Shown one piece after another: positions 41,701-50,587 of a stretch of DNA of 64,000 nt; positions within the stretch are counted from its first letter, which is position 1, and each line of letters begins with the position of its first letter. The notes below the pieces were generated by a model. It worked only from the letters and a program-made list of their open reading frames with translations. It was not told where the DNA came from and did no database searches. This DNA is from Bin87 sp963692995. GTDB taxonomy: Bacteria > Chloroflexota > Dehalococcoidia > Lucifugimonadales > UBA3495. The stretch is from the NCBI GenBank assembly GCA_963692995.1, contig OY843611.1:2170001-2234000 (forward strand). Direction: 5' to 3'. The translations under genes were made by a program, and so were the position numbers.

Positions 41701-42906
41701 CTAGGGGCCGTACTTGGCCAGCTTGCCGGAGTGCGACAAGGCTAACAGCATGATGGTTTCCGCCGGGAGGCGGCCCAGGGAGCCGCCGGCGCAGGCGCGC
41801 TCGTTGAAGCCGTCCACCCCTTCGCCCAAGGTCAGACGGGAATGGAGCATGAAAGGAACCGGGTGCCAGCTGTGGGACGCCATAATGGCTGGCGTCGCAT
41901 GGTCGCCGGCCACCATCAGCACGTCGGGCCGGAGGTCCAATATGCGCGGGAGGTGAACGTCCAACTCCTCCAGCCGCTTTACCTTGCCGTCGAAATCGCC
42001 GTCTTCGCCGGCGGCGTCGGCCGGCTTGTAGTGGATGAAGAAGAAATCGTGGTCGTCCCAGCTGGCCTGGAGGGTGTCCACCTCCTCTCCGAACGTCATG
42101 CCGGTGGGGATGATCTGCATATTGGCGACGGAGGCCAGGCCACGATACATGGGATAGGCGGCGATGGCAGCCGGGTTGAGCTGATAGACCTGCCCGAAGT
42201 CGGGGAGGTTGGGCAGCTGGGCCCAGCCGCGCAGCAAAACCATGTTGGCCGGCTGTTCTTCGGAGAGGATGCGCCCGGCCTGGGCGACGAATTGCTGCAC
42301 GATGTCGGCGGTGCGCGCGGCTTCGGGAGCCAATGCGCCAGCCGGACGCGGCGCCACGCCCTCGCGCTGCGGGTCGGTCTCTTCGACCGCCTCGGAAAGG
42401 CCCGCGCCGCGAAGCCGCAGCACGAAACGGTAATCCTGTACCGGGAACACGTCCACCTGGACGCCGGGGATTGCGATGCGGTCCAAACGCTCGCACAGTG
42501 GGGCGCTCAACTCGGTGGCGATGCGTCCGGCCCGGCGGTCGGTGAGCAGTCCCGCATCGTCAACGGTGCAGAAGTTGCCCCGCGCCGCCACGTCGCCGGG
42601 CAGCAGGTCGATACCGATGCCCAAAGCTTCCAGCACCCCTCTGCCGATAAAGTACTTCAGGGGGTTGTAGCCGAAGAGGGCCAGGTGTCCGGGGCCGCTG
42701 CCTGGGGCAATGCCGACTTCCACCGGCGTGGTCAAGCCGCAGGCGCTGCGCTGGGCCAGGGCGTCCAAGTTGGGGATGTGAGCGGTTTCCAGTTCCGACT
42801 TGCGCGTGTCGGGATGGGGCAACCCACCCAGTCCGTCGGCCACCAGCATGACAATCTTTGACGGCGTGCTGGCGATGCTGTCGCGAATCTGTTCCAGGTC
42901 GATCAT
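41701..42906 (-). CDS. apgM: 2,3-bisphosphoglycerate-independent phosphoglycerate mutase, archaeal type
   Basis: The 401-aa ApgM-type mutase of the alkaline-phosphatase superfamily interconverts 3- and 2-phosphoglycerate. IVMLVADGLGGLPHPDTRKS carries the first metal Asp; TPVEVGIAPGSGPGHLALFG the nucleophile serine; the C-terminal DLRPDVLMVAGDHATPAIMA and HSWHPVPFMLHS carry the other metal Asp and His residues. This form is typical of archaea and some bacteria including Chloroflexota. It lies between pgk and tpiA. Confidence 0.95.
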   Translation of the reverse strand: MIDLEQIRDSIASTPSKIVMLVADGLGGLPHPDTRKSELETAHIPNLDALAQRSACGLTTPVEVGIAPGSGPGHLALFGYNPLKYFIGRGVLEALGIGIDLLPGDVAARGNFCTVDDAGLLTDRRAGRIATELSAPLCERLDRIAIPGVQVDVFPVQDYRFVLRLRGAGLSEAVEETDPQREGVAPRPAGALAPEAARTADIVQQFVAQAGRILSEEQPANMVLLRGWAQLPNLPDFGQVYQLNPAAIAAYPMYRGLASVANMQIIPTGMTFGEEVDTLQASWDDHDFFFIHYKPADAAGEDGDFDGKVKRLEELDVHLPRILDLRPDVLMVAGDHATPAIMASHSWHPVPFMLHSRLTLGEGVDGFNERACAGGSLGRLPAETIMLLALSHSGKLAKYGP

Positions 42907-42930
42907 GTTAGCTCCGGGTGCAGCGAAATA

Positions 42931-44127
42931 TCAAGCGTCGGGGATGGCGGCTATACCGGGCAGGGTGCGGCCTTCCAGGAACTCCAGGGAGGCGCCTCCG
43001 CCGGTGGAAACGTGGGTCATCTTGTCCATCAAACCCAGGGCCTCGACCGCTTCCGCAGTGGAACCGCCGCCCACCACGGTGGTGGCGCCGGGAAGTTCCG
43101 CGATGCCGCTGGCCACGGTGCGGGTGCCGGCGCTGAACTGCTCCATCTCGAACACGCCCATGGGCCCGTTCCAAAGAATGGTCTGGCAGCCGGACAATTC
43201 GGCGGCGTAACGGCTGGCAGTGTCCGGGCCGATGTCCATGATGTGCCAGCCGTCCGGGACGTTGTCTGAGGAAACGGCGCTAACGGATGCGGGTTGGGGC
43301 GAGAACTCGTTGGCGGCAACCACATCGGCGGGAAGATGGACGATTGTACCGCCGGCGTCGGCGCGGCGCATCACATCCCGGGCGAAGTCCAGGCGATCCT
43401 CCTCTACGACGGATGCGCCCACCGGCTTGCCGGCCGCCGCGAGGAACGTCACGGCCATTCCGCCGCCGATGAACAGGTGATCCAAGCCTTCCAGCAGGTT
43501 TTCCAGAACCAGGATTTTGTCGCTGACCTTGGCTCCGCCCAGCAGCGCGGCCAGGGGTCGGTCCGGCTCAGCCAATGCCAGGCCCAGGGACTCGACCTCG
43601 CGCTGCGTGAGCAGTCCCATCGCGGTCGGCAGGTGTCGGGGGATCCCAACGGTTGAGGCGTGGGCGCGGTGGGCCACGGCGAAAGCGTCCATGACGAAGC
43701 AGTCCGCCAAGGTGGCTAACTGGGCGGCGAAGGCCGCGTCGTCGCTCTCCTCGCCGGCGTGGAAACGCAGGTTTTCCAGCAGGCATATGTCGCCGGCGGA
43801 CATGCCGGCGACGCGCTGGGTCACGGCTTCACCCACGCAGTCGCGGAGGGAGGCTACCGGGCGGCCCAGGAGCGCCGCCAGCCGGTCGCCCACCGGCTTC
43901 AAGCGCAATCCATCATCGACTTTGCCGCGGGGACGACCCAAGTGAGAACACAGCACGGTGCGGCACTGTCTTTCCACCAGGTACTGGATGGTGGGCAAGG
44001 TGGCGCGGAGGCGCTGGTCGTAATTGGCGATGGCCTCTACTCCCTGCTCGATGGGTACGTTGAAGTCAACACGCACCAAGACCGTCTTGCCCGCCACGTC
44101 CAGTTGGGAAAGAGTACGCTTGCTCAT
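42931..44127 (-). CDS. pgk: Phosphoglycerate kinase
   Basis: The 398-aa kinase transfers phosphate from 1,3-bisphosphoglycerate to ADP. N-domain VLVRVDFNVPIEQG, the SHLGRPRGK basic patch and C-domain LGGAKVSDKILVLENLL plus WNGPMGVFEMEQF and VVGGGSTAEAV are all in place. It heads the pgk-apgM-tpiA cluster; GAPDH is not in the window. A GAGGG element precedes the ATG. Confidence 0.97.
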   Translation of the reverse strand: MSKRTLSQLDVAGKTVLVRVDFNVPIEQGVEAIANYDQRLRATLPTIQYLVERQCRTVLCSHLGRPRGKVDDGLRLKPVGDRLAALLGRPVASLRDCVGEAVTQRVAGMSAGDICLLENLRFHAGEESDDAAFAAQLATLADCFVMDAFAVAHRAHASTVGIPRHLPTAMGLLTQREVESLGLALAEPDRPLAALLGGAKVSDKILVLENLLEGLDHLFIGGGMAVTFLAAAGKPVGASVVEEDRLDFARDVMRRADAGGTIVHLPADVVAANEFSPQPASVSAVSSDNVPDGWHIMDIGPDTASRYAAELSGCQTILWNGPMGVFEMEQFSAGTRTVASGIAELPGATTVVGGGSTAEAVEALGLMDKMTHVSTGGGASLEFLEGRTLPGIAAIPDA

Positions 44128-44163
44128 TTGATTACCCTCTGAAGGCCAGGAACGGGCTGAAGA

Positions 44164-45150
44164 TCAGGAACGGGGCCGACCGATAACCCATTGCGCCGCC
44201 CATTGCAATGCTCCGGGACGCTGCAATTCGCAGTCGTCCGTCGCAAGGGCCGCGTCGGCTTCGCGCAGCAGCTGCGCCACCTTGTCCTCTGCGTACTGAC
44301 GGGAGCCGGCGTCATCCAGAATGGCGACAATGCGGGGCGGGTCGTCGGGTTCGAGGACACGTTTCATGTAGATGCCGCCCAATGTGCGCTTATCAGCGGT
44401 GGGGGCATGCTGCAACGCATGGATAAGGGGCAGGCTTTTCTTTTTATTCAGGACATTGGCCGGAGTTAACCCGTCGCCGCCGGCGCCCCACAGGTCGTCG
44501 ATATCTTCGTGGATTTGCCGGGCCATTCCCAACAGCTCTCCCCACTGGCGCAGGGCTGCGGCGGTGGCCTCATCGCCGCCTGCCGCCAACGCTCCCAACC
44601 GGGCGGAGCAGCCGACCAGGGATCCGGATTTGCGCCCCACCATATCAAGATAATCCGGCTCCGACACCATCAACTGGTCCTGGTAAGTCAGGTCCATGTA
44701 TTGCCCTTCGCACAGCGTAAGACACGCTTGATCAAGACTGCGCAGGGCGGTCAACACGGTGGCAGCCGGCGTTCCGGCCTCGGACAATCGCATCAAAACG
44801 GCGCGGGCCAGGGCGTGCAGACCGTCGCCGGCGTTGATGGCCTGGGACGGCCCCCAAACCCACCAGATGCTAGGACGGTCGGAAGATTGGTCAATTCGGC
44901 CGGCTTGAACGTCGTTGTGGACAAGGACGAAGTTGTAGGCCAGCTCAACGGCAGCGGCGGCGGATACGGCCGGACCACAATCGCCGGAGACGGCGTCGGC
45001 CGCGGCTAAAGCAAGGACGCCGCAGTGGTGCAAAGGCGTTAGCGCCGCGGCCGGGTTGCCGCGCTCATCCACCCAGCCCAGATGATAGCGAAGCAGGTCG
45101 TAGAGCATTCCCTGCCGGCCGTCAAATGCGTCGCGCAGTTCTGCGTCCAC
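44164..45150 (-). CDS. Polyprenyl synthetase family protein with altered first Asp motif
   Basis: The 328-aa all-helical protein aligns with trans-prenyltransferases: GQYMDLTYQDQ, the VGRKSGSLVGCSARLGALA block and second aspartate motif EDIDD (215-219). But the first motif, normally DDxxD as in HDDVQD, reads H78-N79-D80-V81-Q82-A83, losing two of its acids; the usual RRGRPTVW that follows is degraded to SSDRPSIWWVW. Catalysis of chain elongation is therefore doubtful. GTG at 45150 is used, but a CTG at 45186 would add 12 residues that resemble family N-termini. Confidence 0.85.
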   Translation of the reverse strand: MDAELRDAFDGRQGMLYDLLRYHLGWVDERGNPAAALTPLHHCGVLALAAADAVSGDCGPAVSAAAAVELAYNFVLVHNDVQAGRIDQSSDRPSIWWVWGPSQAINAGDGLHALARAVLMRLSEAGTPAATVLTALRSLDQACLTLCEGQYMDLTYQDQLMVSEPDYLDMVGRKSGSLVGCSARLGALAAGGDEATAAALRQWGELLGMARQIHEDIDDLWGAGGDGLTPANVLNKKKSLPLIHALQHAPTADKRTLGGIYMKRVLEPDDPPRIVAILDDAGSRQYAEDKVAQLLREADAALATDDCELQRPGALQWAAQWVIGRPRS

Positions 45151-45198
45151 AACGGCGCGATAGCGGTGGTATGTGTCGTTTGCCAGGATTGGGCCTCA

Positions 45199-45828
45199 CT
45201 AACCGCGCGCTTCCGCCATGCCAAGGCGGTCCAGTATTTCACGATAGGGCAACGCTCCTTCCCGGAGCAGGTCGGCGCCCTGTGGGGACACGGATATGAT
45301 GGTGCTGGCGGTTCCCTCCGGGGCCGGGCCGGACGTAATGATACCATCAACTCGCGGCCCGATGATCGTCCGCAATTCATCCACGTCGGTGATGTCCGGT
45401 TCGCCGCTGCGATTGGCGCTGGTTCCGGTGATGGGATGACCCAGGGCTTCCGCCAACGCCAGCGGCGCCGGATGGTCGGGCATCCGCACCGCGATGGTGT
45501 CACGGCCGGCGGTGAGGCGCTTCGGGAGTCCCGGCGCGGCAGGGAGCACCATGGTCAGGCTGCCGGGCCAGTATGCCGCGGCAAGCTTTTGGACTACCGA
45601 CAAAGTGTCGGCCGGAATAGCCGCCACCTGCATCACCTGTTCCCATCCGGACACCAGCACCGGCAGGGGCATATCGGCCGGACGGCCTTTGGCAACGTAC
45701 ACCCCCTCTACGGCGTCGGGATTGAGGGCGTCTGCCGCCAGGCCATAAAGGGTGTCGGTAGGGATGGCGACCACGCCGCCGGAGGCAATGATCCCGGCGG
45801 CCCGGTCGATTTCGGTTTGGTAGTCCAT
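45199..45828 (-). CDS. tsaC: L-threonylcarbamoyladenylate synthase (Sua5/YciO/TsaC)
   Basis: The 209-aa protein makes threonylcarbamoyl-AMP for the t6A37 modification of ANN-reading tRNAs. Signatures are GGVVAIPTDTLYGLAADA, PGSLTMVLPA and ITGTSANRSGEPDITD. It is the short TsaC form without the Sua5 C-terminal domain. An extended -10 lies only about 11 nt upstream of the ATG, hinting at a very short 5' leader. Confidence 0.94.
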   Translation of the reverse strand: MDYQTEIDRAAGIIASGGVVAIPTDTLYGLAADALNPDAVEGVYVAKGRPADMPLPVLVSGWEQVMQVAAIPADTLSVVQKLAAAYWPGSLTMVLPAAPGLPKRLTAGRDTIAVRMPDHPAPLALAEALGHPITGTSANRSGEPDITDVDELRTIIGPRVDGIITSGPAPEGTASTIISVSPQGADLLREGALPYREILDRLGMAEARG

Positions 45829-45838
45829 GCCGGGGATG

Positions 45839-45844
45839 ATTGTA
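45839..45844 (-). promoter_or_regulatory. Putative extended -10 for tsaC
   Basis: The minus strand reads TGGTACAAT, ending 10 nt before the tsaC ATG. If used, the mRNA would be nearly leaderless. Confidence 0.4.
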
Positions 45845-45972
45845 CCACCCGGCGGGGATTTTCCGTATCTGAATTATCGGTTGCCGAAAAGCGCTAACCT
45901 CGAATAGTATGGATATAGGGCTGGGATGGATACACGATACGGAGCAAGTGCGGCGTTCGCCGGGAAGAGATT

Positions 45973-46746
45973 ATGACAACTCCAAATATGAGACAGGAGC
46001 TCCTGCGGCTACTAGACACCGACGAGGAGTTCAGGAACGAAGTTCGCCGGCGCGTGCTTACCGACGAGTTGCTTGACCTTCCCCAAAGGTTCGCTGAATT
46101 CGCGGACTGGACGCAGCAGAACTTTGAAATGACCAATGCGGCTATTGCCACCATGCAGGAGACCATGGCCACCATGCAGGCGGCTATTGCCACCATGCAG
46201 GAAACCATGGCCACCATGCAGGCGGCCATCAAAGAATTACAGAAGGCAGTGCTTGCGGTTCAGGATGCGACCCGCGCCATGCAAGACCAAATCAGCACCA
46301 TGCAAGGCCGCCTCGGCAACCTGATTGGCCGAGAATACGAACGCCGGCTGGGGCTGCGCATCATTCCCAAACTCAGCGGGATGCTGCAAACACGCGGCAA
46401 AAGGGTGCTCAAAAACCCGGAGGGCTTCAACCTCGATTTTGAAGACCTGATTACTGACGCTCTGGACCGCAGCTTTATCACTGAGAATGACTACATCGAA
46501 ATTCTGCTCGCCGATTTCATCATCGGAGCGCGGGATTTCACGACGCACCGCGAAACCCTGGTAGCGGAAGCCTCCGTCACGGTGGACACCGACGACGTAA
46601 GGCGGGCGCGGCGGCGGGCCAACATCGTGGCCCAAGCCATGCAGGCGCCGACGCTGGCCGCGGTAGTTGGCCAAAGCATCAACCCGGCCGCCAAGGCCAT
46701 GGCGGACAGTCAGTCGGTGCTGTTCCTGGATATACCGGAAGGATAG
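45973..46746 (+). CDS. Coiled-coil protein with nuclease-like C-terminal domain
   Basis: The 257-aa protein has an N-terminal helical part, then four tandem heptads (residues 59-86) alternating ATMQETM and ATMQAAI, then further coil to about residue 108. The C-terminal 130 residues, with YIEILLADFIIGARDFTTHR, then LVAEASVTVDTDDVRRARRR and AMADSQSVLFLDIP, resemble PD-(D/E)XK-fold proteins of cyanobacteria and Chloroflexota (D...ExS variant, no clear Lys). Function unknown. SD GGGAAGAG precedes the ATG. It converges on a DNA methyltransferase gene. Confidence 0.8.
   Translation: MTTPNMRQELLRLLDTDEEFRNEVRRRVLTDELLDLPQRFAEFADWTQQNFEMTNAAIATMQETMATMQAAIATMQETMATMQAAIKELQKAVLAVQDATRAMQDQISTMQGRLGNLIGREYERRLGLRIIPKLSGMLQTRGKRVLKNPEGFNLDFEDLITDALDRSFITENDYIEILLADFIIGARDFTTHRETLVAEASVTVDTDDVRRARRRANIVAQAMQAPTLAAVVGQSINPAAKAMADSQSVLFLDIPEG
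46147..46230 (+). repeat. Four 21-bp tandem repeats in the coiled-coil gene
   Basis: The 21-bp unit starting GCCACCATGCAGG occurs four times, in two nearly identical 42-bp pairs. Each unit encodes one heptad, so gain or loss of units would lengthen or shorten the coil without a frameshift. Confidence 0.9.
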
Positions 46747-46800
46747 AGAAATTATGCGGTCCACCCAGGGCTTGGAGAAATCGGCCGGCTCCGATGACAG

Positions 46801-47505
46801 TTACAGATCCGCAACGATGTCGCAGCCGAGAAACCTCCGACCGGCCTGGCGCGCGGCGGTCATTGTCGAATAGCTGCCGGCCGCCGGATCCAGCACTACG
46901 GCGTCGGGGTCCGTCACCGCTTCAATCAGCGCCGCCTGCAACTCTACCGGCTTGGGGTGGACGTTGCCGAGGCGCTCCACTTGCTCCGTCCACACGTCGG
47001 GGATGTCGTGCCGGCGCCAAACGCCCTTGGCGCGCTTGGGCGGTTTTTGCAGGATCAGCATATATTCGCCATAGCGGCGGGTGCGGTATCCCATTCCCAT
47101 GCGGCCCTTGTTCCAAGTTATCAGGTCAACTACTTCCAGCCCCCACTCGTTCACCCACGAACCAACCCCGGTACACAAATGATACTTGTCCACCCACAGA
47201 AACAGGTGGCCGGACGGGATCAGCGCATTCGCAATTCCGGCAACGAATTTGGCAATGGTTTCCTCGCTCATCTGGGGCAGCGCTGACCGGGCGCGGCCCC
47301 GACTGACGCCCTCATTGCCGTACTGCATCTTGTCCAGAATGCCCCGGTACTGGGGGTCGAATATGCACAAGGGCACTGATGCCGGCTCCAGCGCGGCCAG
47401 CAAGTCAAGTCCGTCGCACCGATTGCGCTGGTTCAGCGGCAAGGGCCACTGGCGCGCAATATGCTGGTCCGGGCGCGGTTCTCTGGTCGTAGCAAAAACC
47501 GTCAT
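46801..47505 (-). CDS. Orphan DNA methyltransferase, beta-class (N4-cytosine/N6-adenine)
   Basis: The 234-aa protein has the catalytic motif CIFDPQYRG (D50-P51-Q52-Y53, a variant of DPPY) near the N-terminus and the SAM-binding motif VVLDPAAGSYST (about residues 203-214) at the C-terminus. This order is the beta class. HPKPVELQAALIEAVTDPD is the typical motif between the two. The start is the ATG at 47505; the frame stays open far into guaA but that part is antisense to a certain gene. No restriction enzyme of known type is adjacent. Confidence 0.87.
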   Translation of the reverse strand: MTVFATTREPRPDQHIARQWPLPLNQRNRCDGLDLLAALEPASVPLCIFDPQYRGILDKMQYGNEGVSRGRARSALPQMSEETIAKFVAGIANALIPSGHLFLWVDKYHLCTGVGSWVNEWGLEVVDLITWNKGRMGMGYRTRRYGEYMLILQKPPKRAKGVWRRHDIPDVWTEQVERLGNVHPKPVELQAALIEAVTDPDAVVLDPAAGSYSTMTAARQAGRRFLGCDIVADL

Positions 47506-47536
47506 CGTCGCATCCTGTGGTCCGGTCGGCGCACGT

Positions 47537-47542
47537 ATTCTA
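47537..47542 (-). promoter_or_regulatory. Putative extended -10 for the methyltransferase gene
   Basis: The minus strand reads TGATAGAAT, an extended -10 about 30 nt upstream of the methyltransferase ATG, with a weak TTACCC at -35 spacing 17. Confidence 0.4.
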
Positions 47543-47594
47543 TCAAGGATGGCGATACCGGGTAACGGCGCGGGATGAACGCCTTCCGGCATTA

Positions 47595-47603
47595 TGCTAC
47601 TAT
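47595..47603 (+). promoter_or_regulatory. Putative extended -10 for guaA
   Basis: TGCTACTAT is an extended -10 about 35 nt before the guaA ATG; no -35 is seen. Confidence 0.4.
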
Positions 47604-47637
47604 TACTGCCGCAACCGCATTGCCCGGCAGGGATTTT

Positions 47638-49191
47638 ATGAGCAGCGTAGCCCAGCCCGACGCCATCGTAGTCATCGACTTCGGCTCTCAGTACACCCAC
47701 CTGATTGCCCGCCGCGTCAGAGAGTTGCAGGTGTATTCGGAAATTATTCCGGCCACGGCCAAGGCGGGGGCGATTGCCCATCTGAACGCGCGGGGCATTA
47801 TCCTGTCCGGCGGCCCGGCCAGCGTGTACGATGCCGACGCGCCGGTCATTCCCGATTGGGCGCTGGAATGCGGCCTGCCGACGCTGGGCATCTGCTACGG
47901 GATGCAGGCGCTGGTGCATCAGCTGGGCGGCGTGGTAACGCCGGGAAATGCGCGGGAGTACGGACACGCCGACTTGACGATCGGCAATGCCTCGGACGCC
48001 CTTCTGGCGGGCATCGAGAACACAATCCCGGTCTGGATGAGCCACGGCGACCGAGTGGAAGGGCTGCCGGAAGGCATGGCCGCGTTGGGGCGCACCGCAA
48101 ACACCGAGTGCGCCGCCGTTTCCGACGGCCAGCGCCGGTACGGCCTCCAGTTCCATCCGGAAGTGCAGCACACCCCGGATGGCCTGACCATCCTGCGGAA
48201 CTTTGTTCGTGAGATCTGCGGATGCGTCGGAGCATGGACGCCCGGCAATTTCGTGGCCGACACCGTGGCGCGGGTGCGGGCGCAGGTAGGCGAAGACCGC
48301 GTTATCTGCGGGTTGAGCGGCGGCGTGGATTCGTCGGTGGCGGCGGCGCTGCTGCACCGGGCCATCGGGCCGCAACTGACCTGCATATTCGTGAACAATG
48401 GTCTGCTGCGTCATGGGGAATCGGATCAGGTGCAGGAAACCTTTCACCAAAACCTGGGCCTGGACCTGCGCTACGTTGACGCCTCGAACCGGTTCCTGAA
48501 CGGCTTGGCCGGCGTGACGGACCCGGAGACCAAGCGCAAGACCATCGGCGGCGAGTTCATCCGCGTCTTTGAAGACGCCGCCGCTGAAATTGAAAACGTA
48601 AAGTGGCTGGCTCAAGGCACCCTATATCCCGACGTAATTGAGAGCGAAACTCCGGAAAACCGGGCCTCAGCCCGCATCAAGACCCACCACAACGTAGGCG
48701 GACTGCCCGAGCGCATGGACTTCGGGCTGGTGGAGCCGCTGCGCTACCTTTTCAAGGATGAGGTGCGAGCGGTGGGGCTGGAATTGGGCCTGCCGGAGGA
48801 GATCATCTATCGTCAGCCCTTTCCCGGGCCCGGATTGGCCATCCGCATCATTGGGGAGGTAACGCCGGAGCGGGTGGAATTGCTGCGGAACTGCGACCGC
48901 GTCGTGCTGGAAGAGATTGCCGACGCCGGATTGTACCGGGACATCTGGCAGAGCTTTGCCGTCCTCACGGACAACCGCACGGTGGGTGTTATGGGCGATT
49001 ACCGCACCTACGGCTACGCCTGCGCCATTCGTGCCGTGAACTCCGAAGACGCGATGACCGCCGACTGGGTTCGTTTGCCTTACGACGTGCTGGCGCGCAT
49101 CAGCAACCGCATCGTCAACGAGGTGGACGGAGTGAACCGGGTCGTCTATGACATTACCAGCAAGCCTCCCGGCACCATTGAGTGGGAGTAA
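47638..49191 (+). CDS. guaA: GMP synthase (glutamine-hydrolysing)
   Basis: The 517-aa enzyme aminates XMP to GMP. The class I amidotransferase domain has the catalytic C86 (LGICYGMQAL) and H173/E175 (FHPEVQHTPDG). The ATP-pyrophosphatase domain has GLSGGVDSSVAAALLHRA, and the C-terminal dimerisation domain has YRQPFPGPGLAIRIIGE and ends KPPGTIEWE. ATG at 47638 follows AGGGA; upstream in-frame codons lie in the promoter region. It opens the purine block. Confidence 0.97.
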   Translation: MSSVAQPDAIVVIDFGSQYTHLIARRVRELQVYSEIIPATAKAGAIAHLNARGIILSGGPASVYDADAPVIPDWALECGLPTLGICYGMQALVHQLGGVVTPGNAREYGHADLTIGNASDALLAGIENTIPVWMSHGDRVEGLPEGMAALGRTANTECAAVSDGQRRYGLQFHPEVQHTPDGLTILRNFVREICGCVGAWTPGNFVADTVARVRAQVGEDRVICGLSGGVDSSVAAALLHRAIGPQLTCIFVNNGLLRHGESDQVQETFHQNLGLDLRYVDASNRFLNGLAGVTDPETKRKTIGGEFIRVFEDAAAEIENVKWLAQGTLYPDVIESETPENRASARIKTHHNVGGLPERMDFGLVEPLRYLFKDEVRAVGLELGLPEEIIYRQPFPGPGLAIRIIGEVTPERVELLRNCDRVVLEEIADAGLYRDIWQSFAVLTDNRTVGVMGDYRTYGYACAIRAVNSEDAMTADWVRLPYDVLARISNRIVNEVDGVNRVVYDITSKPPGTIEWE

Positions 49192-49278
49192 TTGTGGGAG
49201 TGGGAGTCGCCGTGGTTCGACAGGCGCGCTACGGGCCAAGGATTGCCGCTCACCAGGCGCGGGCAGTGAGGTAATGCC

Positions 49279-50574
49279 GTGCGCATCCTGGTAGTGGGTT
49301 CCGGAGGGCGCGAACACGCGCTGGCGTGGCGGCTGCGCCGCTCGGATGCCGTGACTGAACTTTTCGTCGCGCCGGGCAACTCCGGCACCGCTGGGCTGGG
49401 AACGAATTTGCCCGTAGCCGATACCGACGTTGACGGAATAGTTGCCGCCGCCGCCGAGCACGCCATCGACCTGGTGGTGATAGGCCCGGAGACGCCGTTG
49501 GCGCTGGGTCTGTCCGACCGTCTTGCGGCCGCCGGGATCCCGGCATTCGGCCCGAGCCGCGCCGCGGCCCGACTGGAATCGAGCAAGAGCTTCGCCCGCA
49601 GCGTGCAGGACGCCGCCAGCGTGCCCGGCCCGAACTACCGGGTTTTCCAGACCCTTTCCGGGGCGCTGAGTTATGTTGACTATCACGACCGCCCGGTGGT
49701 GGTGAAGGCCGACGGCCTGGCCGCCGGCAAGGGCGTCGCCATGTGCGCCACCCGAGAAGACGCCAAGATCGCCATTCGCGCGTGTATGGAGGATCGCATA
49801 TTCGGTACGTCCGGCGAGACCGTGGTCATTGAGGATTGGCTGCACGGGATCGAAGTGAGCGTATTCGGTTTCACCGACGGCGCGAATCTATCTGAGTTGG
49901 CGGCCGCGATCGATTACAAGCGCGTGGGCGAGGGTGACGTTGGCCCTAACACCGGCGGAATGGGCAGCTTTGGGCCGCCTGACTTCTGGAACGCCGAGCT
50001 CGCCCATGAAATCCGCCAACGTTTCATGTTGCCCGTCATCGGGGAACTGGCGGAAAGGGGCAGCCCCTATCGCGGGGCCTTGTACTGCGGGTTGATGCTG
50101 ACGCGGGAAGGTCTGCGTGTGCTGGAATTCAACTGCCGCTTTGGCGACCCGGAAACCCAGGTCATCATGCCCCGGTTGTTGAGCGACCCCGCGGCGGCGA
50201 TGTTGGCCTGCGCCAACGGAAACCTGGATGATGCCGGCCCGGTGGAGTGGTCCGAACGCCCCGCAGTCGCCGTGGTGCTGGTCTCGGGAGGCTATCCGGG
50301 GCATTACCGGACCGGATACGCCATACACGGCCTGGATGACGACGCCGGTGATGCGGACAGCATTGTTTTTCACGCCGGCGCGCAACCGGCGGAGGACGAC
50401 AGCGGCAAGGCGCTGACGGCCGGCGGCCGGGTGCTGGCGACGGTGGGGCTGGGCGACCACGTCGCTGAAGCGCGGGCGCGGGCCTATCGCCGGGTGCAGC
50501 GCATCTCGTTCACTGACGCCTATTACCGACGGGACATTGCCGCGACGCCGGCTATCGATCCCGTTTCAGCCTAA
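49279..50574 (+). CDS. purD: Phosphoribosylamine-glycine ligase
   Basis: The 431-aa ATP-grasp enzyme makes glycinamide ribonucleotide, step 2 of purine synthesis. The N-domain starts ILVVGSGGREHALAWRL, the ATP-grasp part has VVKADGLAAGKGV, VSVFGFTDGANL and VGPNTGGMGSFGPP, and LEFNCRFGDPETQVIMPRL is the metal/ATP site. GTG at 49279 gives the family N-terminus. It lies 87 nt after guaA. Confidence 0.96.
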   Translation: MRILVVGSGGREHALAWRLRRSDAVTELFVAPGNSGTAGLGTNLPVADTDVDGIVAAAAEHAIDLVVIGPETPLALGLSDRLAAAGIPAFGPSRAAARLESSKSFARSVQDAASVPGPNYRVFQTLSGALSYVDYHDRPVVVKADGLAAGKGVAMCATREDAKIAIRACMEDRIFGTSGETVVIEDWLHGIEVSVFGFTDGANLSELAAAIDYKRVGEGDVGPNTGGMGSFGPPDFWNAELAHEIRQRFMLPVIGELAERGSPYRGALYCGLMLTREGLRVLEFNCRFGDPETQVIMPRLLSDPAAAMLACANGNLDDAGPVEWSERPAVAVVLVSGGYPGHYRTGYAIHGLDDDAGDADSIVFHAGAQPAEDDSGKALTAGGRVLATVGLGDHVAEARARAYRRVQRISFTDAYYRRDIAATPAIDPVSA

Positions 50575-50587
50575 CCAGGCCCGGCCC

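Noticed and set aside
46801..48615. A 604-codon frame on the minus strand extending the methyltransferase through guaA
   Set aside because: Only the C-terminal 234 codons (46801-47505) look like a protein family; the rest is antisense to guaA and has no motif.
48667..49845. A 392-codon minus-strand frame across guaA and purD
   Set aside because: Both genes on the plus strand are certain and this frame shows no family signature.
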